From Hydrangea macrophylla (lineage: Eukaryota > Streptophyta > Magnoliopsida > Cornales > Hydrangeaceae): 64,000 bases of DNA. A program made the position numbers and the translations under genes. Location of the stretch: positions 48,509,155 through 48,573,154 of the forward strand of contig CM066994.1 in NCBI GenBank assembly GCA_033977485.1, in the 5' to 3' direction. Position 1 is the first letter of the stretch. Every line of letters begins with the position of its first letter. This document shows, one piece after another, positions 56,368 through 64,000 of the stretch. Below the pieces are notes generated by a model that had not been told where the DNA came from, made no database searches, and saw only the letters and a list, made by a program, of their open reading frames with translations.

Positions 56368-56815
56368 TTGGAATTGTGACTGTTGACGAACAGTTTCCTT
56401 TCGAAAGGTTGTGACTGTTGACGAATAGTTTCCTACAACCTATATATATGGGTTTTGATTCTAAAAGAAAAATACAAAATTATTCTCTATCTCTCTCTCT
56501 CTACATATTAGAATTAAGTCTGTTCGAGTATTATACATATATTTGCGTTCGTTGGGTTCTGCATATTGGAGTGCAACTTATTCAGAACTGTAAATCCGTT
56601 CTATCTTGGGAGACGATTGTTCATCAACCTTGTGCACCAAGAGGGAGCAAATTCGTCTTAAGGAAACAGTTCACTGGGCTCGGATTCTTTCTCAAATTTA
56701 TTATGTATTTATTTTGGATCTCCAATCAGTAAGTATTTCAGATTTCAGATTTCAGATTTCAGATTTATACATCGCAATATATTTTGGATAACAATCTTAA
56801 GACGAATTTGCTCCC
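56368..56815 (+). repeat. Copia LTR, partial second copy
   Basis: Repeats the LTR from just before the dyad motifs onward (dyads at 56379 and 56413, TATA at 56441), ending 'TAACAATCTTAAGACGAATTT'. The tandem arrangement suggests unequal exchange or a second nested insertion. Confidence 0.8.
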
Positions 56816-56839
56816 TAAAATTGTTGGGGTCGGGTCACC

Positions 56840-57034
56840 ATGGAAGAAGAATCACAAGATAAACATGAAATCAGTAAAGCTTTGAGGCGCATTTGGAATG
56901 CTTTCTTTAAGGAGTTATTTGCCCCCACTCACAAAGAGTTTGCTACAGGGTTCCTAGCAAATCCCTTCCAGGATACAACAATGCCTAAAAATCTATCAGA
57001 TAGCAATTCTGAAGATTTTCAGGAAAGCCTCTAA
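56840..57034 (+). CDS. Hypothetical short ORF after the copia LTR
   Basis: 64 codons ('MEEESQDKHEISKALRRIWN'). It follows the LTR at the distance expected for a gag start but does not contain a gag motif, and no primer site is apparent. It could be the broken start of a copia gag or a chance frame. Confidence 0.25.
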   Translation: MEEESQDKHEISKALRRIWNAFFKELFAPTHKEFATGFLANPFQDTTMPKNLSDSNSEDFQESL

Positions 57035-57050
57035 GGAATTGGTTTTTAAC

Positions 57051-57339
57051 TGACACATGATATGATATGAGAGAATGTGTACTTAGAATTATCACACCTT
57101 TCAAATGAATAATGTCACTTGTCTTATATAGACCACTTGGTGCCTCTTCTAAAAGATGACACCCTTTGGTTATTAGGCACTTATTTCCAATAGGTATCTT
57201 CATTAGACACCTCTTAAAGGGTAGTAACCTTTGACCTAAAAGGCACCATTTGAATAGTGTCTTTCACATTTATCTATTATTCTCTTCATACTCATTTTAA
57301 TATTACAAACTATATTAATGTATATTAAAATATACAACA
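57051..57339 (-). repeat. Short LTR of another copia element, minus orientation
   Basis: On the minus strand it starts TGTTGTATATT at 57339, preceded by the polypurine tract GTGGGGGAT (57340-57348), and ends ATGTGTCA at 57051. A minus-strand TATATAAG lies near 57126. At 289 bp this is a typical size for short copia LTRs. Confidence 0.6.
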
Positions 57340-57348
57340 ATCCCCCAC

Positions 57349-58471
57349 TAGGTTGTAATATTAAAACCACTAGTTTGTTAAAGTATAAAGACATACATAC
57401 AAGAAGGTATCTTTCAATTTAAACCTTCAATTAGTGTAAACATTTCAAAGTTCTAACGAAGTATGTGGTGTCAAGTCGATTAAACCACATCTTCTTGATG
57501 TTAAAACCGGAAATGTCACACACATGAAATTATCCAATTTCTTTTTAAGACTTTCCTATCTTTTAGCACTATTATGGCCATGTGCTAAATCCTGGTTTCA
57601 TTAACATTTACAAGAATAAACTCAAATTCTTGCTATAAGCGGCACCACTTTTATGTTCACATAGGTGAAGTTCTATCAATGTGTCCCTGCTACTGTAGAC
57701 ACTTTAGATAATCTGTACTTCATTAAGAGCATATAACTCATCCTCCTAAAACGTAGCAGTCAGCACTGATTATCCTGGAATGGACTATAAATAGTTTTCC
57801 AGTGCCCAAACTGTCACATAACAGTAACTTGTTATTACCCATTAAACCTTAAAATTAGTGATGTTCTAAAATAAGGCCGGGTTACCATTACCGGTGACTA
57901 ATAGAAAATCGAGTTTCAGTCCTATTACACTAGATGTTTTCTATACAAAGTCAAAGGACTGCAACCTCCTTTTGACTTCTATCAACATAGGTTTCACAAC
58001 CCAATCAATTAGCTAACTATAAAATTCTTTAAAATTCCTTATTTGATCCATTATCATGATCAAATAACTATGTTGGCAATAAAAATTATTCCAACTACTT
58101 CACACATTTTATTTCTTCGACAAATATGTCAAAGCTTTAGCACCATAGCCATTGATAAGCCTTCTAGATCAAATTACTTAGAAGTCGCACTTTATAAAGA
58201 AATAGATGATCTCGATTGTGGCCGCAACCATATTCATTCCAATTTAATTATCAGTCATTCTATTACTTTATTTCAAAAGTGTGTAAACTTCTTTCAATCT
58301 CAAAAGATTAGCCCCCACTATAAATAGATTTTCATTAATTCTTATAATGTTATGCTACTAAACTGGCGCCAAAATATCCTCTTAAGATATTAACTGTAGC
58401 ATCAATTATTTTACAAAATCTATTTCAAAATTGAAGAGCATATTTACTCTCTATTCTTACTTAAAAATTTA
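57349..58471 (-). other. Probable 3' internal remains of the minus-strand copia element
   Basis: AT-rich, without a recognisable pol domain. It follows the polypurine tract at 57340-57348. No partner LTR is found at the far end. The short open frame at 58043-58327 shows no family signature. Confidence 0.4.
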
Positions 58472-59095
58472 TGTACCTATATATCTGGCTCTTGTTCATT
58501 CATTTAAATAGACACAAAATTATTCTCTCTCTCACTCTCTCTGTATATTAGAATTGAGTCTGTTCGAGTGTTATATATATTTGCGTTCGCTGGGTTCTGC
58601 ATATTGGTTCAAAATTCCTACCCATTTCTGTGATGAAAACAGTGTTAACTGCAGCAAGAATAGGATAAGCTATGCTTTTAATGATTCTTATATCTTGGAA
58701 ATCCAAGTGGGGTATAGCAGAATACTCTTAATAAGAAATCACCTATGTGAGTGTGAAATGTGGCCGCTTCTATGAGAATTTTATTAAGGCTGAATTCTCT
58801 AGAGCACTCATGAATCCAGGAGTTGTTCAGGGCCAAAATGAACACAACCGTGAGAACCGAAAGTGTTCGGAGAGATACTGTGTGAGTTCTATTGTCTAGG
58901 TTTACACCAAAGCCTGAACAGTTCAAGACATCGCGTTCACTGTTTAGCCGAGTAAATCCGATCGTTCTTCACTACGTAAGGTTCAAGGCCAAAAGCTACC
59001 TATCCCGATGCAGTGTTTTTCTACTATACTCTCTCTAGTGTGTCTGCATTTGTATTTGCATGTTATATAGTCAATTTGTCATTCATGTGGGGGAT
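58472..59095 (+). repeat. Copia LTR fragment plus 3' non-coding region and polypurine tract
   Basis: 58472-58607 match the middle of the copia LTR (TATA side to 'GTTCTGCATATTGG'). 58608-59095 match the 3' non-coding region at 55430-55878 and end in ATGTGGGGGAT. The joint at 58607 is abrupt, as after deletion between two elements. Confidence 0.75.
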
Positions 59096-59625
59096 TGTTG
59101 GAAAATTTGAATGATAAATTGGCTTTTAGTTGAAATGATTATTTGGTAATGCCAAACAGACCCTTAGTCGAATGGATGTGACTGTTGACGAACAGTCTTC
59201 TTTCGAAAAGATTGTGACTGTTGACGAACAGTCTCTTACAATCTATATATATGGGTCTTATTCATTCATTTAGAGGAAGAAATTAATAGTAGTAATTAAT
59301 ATTAGTTCATATCACATATAGAGTATGTCAAGTGTCTGAGAAAATACAAATACAAGTATGGTTCGCTGGAACCTTATTATTTGAAGTGCTTCTATAGTAA
59401 GGGGGAGATCGTTGTATCCTGTGAGACAAATGCCAAATCCGTGAGCACCAATACGGGGCATAATTGTCTTAAGGACATAGTGTCAAACACTAGACTCGAT
59501 CTAATATCCGTAGTCCATCTAAACAGGTTCTGTTTTATTTACAGTATTTAAGTATTGTCGGTTCTTAACTTCAGATTTATAGATCCCAATATATTTTGGA
59601 TAACAAACTTAAGACGAAATTGATT
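59096..59625 (+). repeat. Diverged copia LTR
   Basis: Starts TGTTGGAAAATTTGAATG after a polypurine tract. It carries the two ACTGTTGACGAACAGT dyads (about 59169 and 59217) before TATATATAT. The downstream half differs from the other copies, so it is a separate subfamily. Confidence 0.75.
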
Positions 59626-59627
59626 CG

Positions 59628-60100
59628 CTATTTAGTGTTGTATATGGGTTTTTCCAAACAACCCCTTATTCGAATGTTTGTGACTGTTGACGAACAGTCT
59701 CCTTTCGAAGGGTTGTAACTGTTGACGAACAGTCTCTTGCAACATATATATATATATATGGGTCTTGTTCATTCATTTAAATAGACACAAAATTATTCTC
59801 TCTCTCACACTCTCTGTATATTAGAATTGAGTCTGTTTGAGTGCTATATATATATATTTGCGTTCGCTGGGTTCTGCATATTGGAGTGCAACTTATACAG
59901 AACTGTAAATCCGTTCTATCTTGAGAGACGATTGTTCATCAACCTTGTGCACCGAGAGGGAGCAAATTCGTCTTAAGGAAACAGTTCGCTGGGCTCGGAT
60001 TCTTTCTCAAATTTATTCTGTAATTATTTTGGATCTCCAATCAGTAAGTATTTCATATTTCAGATTTATACATCCCAAAATATTTTGGATAACAATCCCA
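59628..60100 (+). repeat. Copia LTR copy
   Basis: Lacks the first 30 bp of the LTR but then follows the 55879 copy closely, with dyads near 59682 and 59717, TATA at 59745 and the ending 'TATTTTGGATAACAAT'. Confidence 0.8.
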
Positions 60101-60106
60101 CAAATT

Positions 60107-60595
60107 GTTGAAAAATTGTATGATAAATTGGAATTTAGTGTTGTATATGGGTTTTGCCAAACAACCCATTATTCAAATGTTTGTGACTGTTGACGAACAA
60201 TCTCCTTTCGAAGGGTTGTAACTGTTGACGAACAGTCTCTTGCAACATATATATATGGGTCTTGTTCATTCATTTAAACAGACACAAAATTATTCTCTCT
60301 GTCACTCTTTGTATATTAGAATTGAGTCTATTCGAGTGTTATATATATATTTGCATTCGCTGGGTTCTGCATATTGGAGTGCAACTTATACAGAACTGTA
60401 AATATGTTCTATCTTGGGAGACAATTGTTCATCAACCTTGTGCTCCGAGAGGGAGCAAATTCGTCTTAAGGAAACAGTTTGGTGGGCTCGGATTCTTTCT
60501 CAAATTTATTCTGTATTTATTTTGGATCTCCAATCAGTAAGTATTTCAGATTTCAGATTTATACATCTCAAAATATTTTGGATAACAATATATAC
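60107..60595 (+). repeat. Copia LTR copy
   Basis: Starts TTGTTGAAAAATTGTATG and runs parallel to the preceding copy to 'TTTTGGATAACAA'. Two LTRs in tandem without an internal region suggest recombination products. Confidence 0.8.
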
Positions 60596-60684
60596 ACACA
60601 CATCAGTTATGTAGTCCTTAAAAGACCAAGGAAAGTACTTACAAAAAAAAAAGCTTTCGAGTTCTTCACAAGTACCCTTGATAA

Positions 60685-60840
60685 AAAATTATTATCAAGA
60701 CACAATTTTTGAGACACAATTCAAAAAATGTGTCTATATCTCTCATATGATATCACTGGACCCCGCAGTGACACAGGAGAGATATAGACACATCTCTTGA
60801 GTTGTGTCCACAAAATTATGTCATTGGGTGTGCGAAAGTA
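60685..60840. mobile_element. Hairpin MITE-like element
   Basis: The words TGTGTCTATATCTCTC and its complement flank a short centre near 60768. The arms extend outward through GACACAATT-like sequence to about 60685 and 60840. The size and perfect inner stem suit a MITE. No clean target duplication is seen. Confidence 0.55.
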
Positions 60841-60896
60841 TTACCCCATATATGTATCGTTTGAATCTTAATTTCTATATGTAACTAGTCGATAAC

Positions 60897-60912
60897 CCGT
60901 GCAAATGCACGG
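60897..60912 (-). other. 3' terminal hairpin of Hel-1
   Basis: Perfect 6-bp stem CCGTGC/GCACGG with loop AAAT (plus strand), eight bases before the CTAG end. In Helitrons this hairpin marks the end of transfer. Confidence 0.9.
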
Positions 60913-61171
60913 AAATTTGTAAAGAGGAGCAGTTCAATGACTCAAATCTACTATCAAATGTCAATATATATACATATATAAATAATTGAAGGGTTAATTT
61001 TTTGAAGATTGAATCAGAAACTACTTCCAAAAAAATTCATGTAGCATGCATAGTAAAAATGAGTGAGGGAAAAAAGTAGTATACAACCAACCAAACAATT
61101 CTGGCATGTGGTGTTAAGGAATGAGAAAATGCCTTGGATTTTATAGGGAAGATATACTACTGATTAAGAAT

Positions 61172-61206
<35 letters not shown>

Positions 61207-61425
61207 AAATTACAACAATGATAGCAAAGCTGCTATGTCAAGAACCAATAAAACTTTACACCATTCAATTCACTAAACATATATGTATATCCAGATGTTG
61301 TAAAAAAAGGTTCTTACATCTACGCACCATAGATATCCACACTTTTTAGTATGGTGCTACCATTGCCTTTTGACATTCTCTTGCGGTTAAAAAAATGTAG
61401 TTTTGGTAATGAAAATTTTGATTAC

Positions 61426-62345
61426 CTGAGGTCCTGCATAACCTTTTACTCGACAACTACTTGATCATCTTACATCTTTCTGTAAGAATGTACATTCCTG
61501 GTATATCGTACATGTTCTTACAATTTTTTTTTTCTATCTGTTCATAAACATTCTTAACAAAAGATTTAGAACATACCAAGGTTCCTCGGCAAGAATATCA
61601 GGATGGCTGAATATCTTGGTAGCATTAAACCTCTTGTGCGTTGGAATATTAGGCTCTCCAACTGGTGTATAAGTATTGCACAGAACCTATAATTATCAAC
61701 AAATTGTGGTATTTTCTGTGGACACTAAAAATAACAAAGTAGAAGATTTGATAAATAAACTAATTAGTAAATACATTTTGCAATAATGTGATTGCCTCTT
61801 TTGAGTATACCCTGAGGGCGATCATTACGTACAATATGAGTAACGCTATATTCGCCAAATTTGGATCCCAAATTGGTTCCCAATGGTTTGTTGGTTGTAC
61901 AATGTGGTACCAATGATCACTCACAACATGTGATACAACTGACAAAACATTTAGTAAAGTAATTTGGAATTCAAAATTTGGATAGCATGACATTATGCCC
62001 TATTAATCGGAGAGAAAGAGAAGCGAAAGATAGAATTGTGCAATTTTCGAATTGAAATAAATATAGCATACTATTAATTGACTTCACTATATTAAGCAAG
62101 TGCTTGACCAGTACTTGAACCATCGTTCTTTTTTTTTTTTGGAAACTTTGAAGGGTTAGTTATTGATAAATTTTCCTAAATCACATCCACTGAGAATTTG
62201 ATTAGACAATCAAACAAATAGAATGAATACATGTTATATCTTACTTATGCATATAATCTCTTATAATAATAATAAAGAAAAAAAAACAATTACCTTGGCT
62301 TTGCTTCAAAGGTCCATTGTAGATCCACCGACCCTGTACATAATC
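61426..62345 (-). pseudogene. Captured glutamine synthetase gene fragment
   Basis: Four pieces in gene order on the minus strand. (a) about 62345-62294: 'VGGSTMDL*SKAK' followed by GTAATT, matching the conserved GGSG-DLRSKAR start with CGA turned to TGA. (b) about 61880-61775: 'RPQGILKRGNHII', weaker. (c) 61686-61573, after an ATTATAG acceptor: '[12 protein letters not shown]' then '[19 protein letters not shown]', clear. (d) about 61501-61426: 'ECTFLQKDV' to 'GYAGPQ' followed by GTAATC; 24 codons align to the family without gaps, with Trp turned to stop. Introns are retained, so genomic DNA, not cDNA, was captured. The catalytic C-terminal half is absent. It is not functional as an enzyme. 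Confidence 0.85.
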
Positions 62346-62355
62346 CAAACCACAT

Positions 62356-62387
<32 letters not shown>

Positions 62388-63099
62388 TTACACACACACA
62401 CACACACACACTTAAGAAAAAATCCGAAAACAAATATTAAAAAAGTCTTTGATTCTTACGTTTCCAACTTTCAGAAACAATAACCCATTAAACAATCTAA
62501 CAAAAACACTGGAGTAATCAATACTGGTATGTGTGTTTGCATATATATATATATGTATATATATACGCATATGCTTGTATTTACAAATAAACACTATGGA
62601 TTAAGGAATTAATAGGGAATTGGAAGAATAAATAGAAATCGAATATCGAAATCAGCATATGAGAAAAAAAATTCAGAAAAAGATAAATCAATAATTAGAA
62701 AGATTAGTATGAGTGATGTTATAATTACCTGGAATTTTGATGTCGATGCGTAATAAACACATTAACCATGGGGAAATATGGCGCTCTCATAAAACCCTAG
62801 GAGAGGGAAGAGATAGAAGAAGGATGCCAGAGAGTGTTCTAGGGAGAGAGGAAACAGGATTGTTATGATGAAGTCACTGGTGGCGCTTCAATTATCTGGA
62901 GAGGTGATGAGGCGCAAGAGAGAAGACAAAGAGGCGTAGACATTCTGATGAGGCGCAAAAAGAGGCATTAGGGAAGAATTTTGACGAAAGTAAGCAGCCA
63001 CGTAAGAAAAATACCGAAGCTGGAGGATGCCACGTGGAAGGCTGTGGGATGAGATTTGGCTTTGCTTTTTAGATATATATATATATATATAATAGATGA

Positions 63100-63220
63100 G
63101 GTATGGACCCAATTAAGAGATTACTACTCTTTCTAGATGATGTGGTATCTAGAATCTGAGATAAACTCTTCAAAGGTGCTGTCAATTTAATAAAAAAAAA
63201 AAAGAAAAAAAAATGTAAGT
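63100..63220. other. AT-rich spacer
   Basis: Short AT-rich stretch with an A-run (63191-63213). Nothing recognised. Confidence 0.5.
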
Positions 63221-63229
63221 TAAATTTAG

Positions 63230-63523
63230 GGGTAAATTGTATTTTGCACCCTCAAATTATACCATGTTTTGTACTTTGGTCCCTAAACTATCATTTTTCG
63301 CATTTTGGTCCTTCAACTATCATTTTGTGGCAGTTTGCCCCCTCCTTCACTTTCAGTGACGAAAAAAGTCACTTTTTAGTGACACCAAAAGTGACGCTAA
63401 AAGTGAGGGAGGGGGCAAACTGCCACAAAATGATAGTTGAGGGACCAAAATGCAAAAAATGATAGTTTAGGAACCAAAGTGCAAAACATGGTATAGTTTG
63501 AGAGTGCAAAATGCAATTTACCC
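63230..63523. mobile_element. Palindromic MITE (Mutator-like)
   Basis: 294 bp forming one long hairpin: GGGTAAATTGTATTTTGCAC at the left pairs with the right end over about 130 bp on each side, with a short centre around GTCACTTTTTAGTGAC. It is flanked by TAAATTTAG at 63221-63229 and 63524-63532, a 9-bp duplication as made by Mutator-type transposases. The duplication is itself nearly palindromic, so a shorter one cannot be excluded. Confidence 0.85.
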
Positions 63524-63547
63524 TAAATTTAGTTATAAGAATAGGGG

Positions 63548-64000
63548 TATTGATTCCATGAGTCCAGCACCATAAGGAATCCTAGATTGCATTCAAAGCC
63601 AAACATAATTTTATTAAAAAGACCATCTAAAAGGCTGAATTTTTTTTTTCCTTTAATAAAATTGTGGACTTCAAGTCCTCTGCCTCAATCATTTAATTAT
63701 ATACATACACATTATATGCATGTTCAAGTGGGCGTTTTAAATTTGAACCCATCTTTGTGTGTAATTGTCACAAAACAGAAGTTGATAGCTGCGGTATGAT
63801 TATCCAATTTGGATTCCATGAATTCACCATGGTAAGGAATTCTAAATTCCACCATGTAAAAGAATTCTAAATTACATCTAAATGGAAAAATTGAACTCCA
63901 TGAGTCCACTATTTTAAAGGAATTAATTTGGATTCCATGAATCTGCTAGGTTAAGGAATTCTAAATTCCACCTACTCAATTTGGATTCTATGAATCCACT
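63548..64000. repeat. Degenerate tandem repeat
   Basis: The words GGATTCCATGAATCCACT and AAGGAATTCTAAATTCCAC alternate several times (clear copies near 63552, 63811, 63893, 63929 and 63982), with a variable spacing of about 40-110 bp. The array runs off the window. The GATTCCATGAATC core is itself palindromic. Confidence 0.65.

Larger units (their letters stand above)
60885..63096 (-). mobile_element. Hel-1: non-autonomous Helitron with captured gene fragments
   Basis: On the minus strand the element starts A^TCTATTATATA at 63096 and ends with a hairpin CCGTGC-ATTT-GCACGG (60897-60912), then GTTATCGACTAG^T at 60885. TC start, hairpin about 8 bases from a CTAG end, insertion between A and T and no target duplication meet all Helitron rules. 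It is 2212 bp long, without helicase. The interior carries exon-intron pieces of a glutamine synthetase gene on the same strand, a GA microsatellite (61170-61204) and CA/TA runs (62355-62412). Confidence 0.9.

Noticed and set aside
61426..61993. A working glutamine synthetase gene
   Set aside because: Only N-terminal and middle exons are present, with stops and no C-terminal catalytic part, inside a Helitron.
1..64000. tRNA, rRNA or snRNA genes
   Set aside because: No cloverleaf with A and B boxes or rRNA core was noticed. The tRNA-like matches are the primer binding sites of the LTR elements.

Overview
This window is intergenic DNA of a flowering plant, most likely a eudicot. It holds no intact host gene that I can recognise. 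Almost every stretch that can be identified is a transposable element, often inserted inside another: Tat-lineage, Athila-lineage and chromovirus-like Ty3/gypsy elements, Ty1/copia LTR clusters, a Helitron, MITEs and a fold-back element. The host sequence between them is AT-rich.

Layout. 1-6700: AT-rich DNA with LTR remnants (tandem repeats at 918-1160, dyad repeats at 1390-1830, a SIRE-like LTR at about 2100-3240), degraded Helitron-like ends and a hAT-like MITE. 6704-25715: one 19 kb Tat-lineage Ty3/gypsy element on the minus strand ('Tat-1'), with 1129-bp LTRs and a perfect 5-bp target duplication. Its 3' end carries an antisense, intron-containing gene with a plant mobile domain (8128-11421). 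A second, non-autonomous element with an inverted core ('NA-1', 13144-18970) sits inside its RNase H region. 26151-40662: a 14.5 kb Athila-lineage element on the minus strand ('Ath-1') with gag-pol and an env-position ORF. 40921-46376: a fold-back element interrupted by a 4.1 kb gag-only LTR element ('TRG-1', 41777-45872), whose gag is itself interrupted by a MITE (43869-44110). 46377-50404: a copia LTR and a chimeric Athila LTR ('Ath-2'). 50472-53437: a 3 kb LTR of chromovirus (Tekay/Del) type. 53580-60600: copia pol debris and a cluster of related copia LTRs. 60885-63096: a non-autonomous Helitron ('Hel-1') carrying intron-bearing pieces of a glutamine synthetase gene. 63230-63523: a palindromic MITE. 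63548-64000: a degenerate tandem repeat.

How the parts relate. Tat-1, Ath-1, TRG-1, the nested MITE and Hel-1 can all be delimited to the base by target duplications or by Helitron end rules, so the order of insertion can be read. NA-1 shares its primer site, LTR edge and 3' internal end with Ath-1, so it was probably mobilised by Ath-1-type proteins. All recognisable coding regions carry stops or frameshifts, and several are explicable as single C-to-T changes. The most unusual observations are the antisense spliced gene in Tat-1, the inverted core and snap-back end of NA-1, the chimeric LTR Ath-2, the glutamine synthetase capture in Hel-1, and arrays of short palindromes just upstream of the TATA box in several unrelated LTR families.
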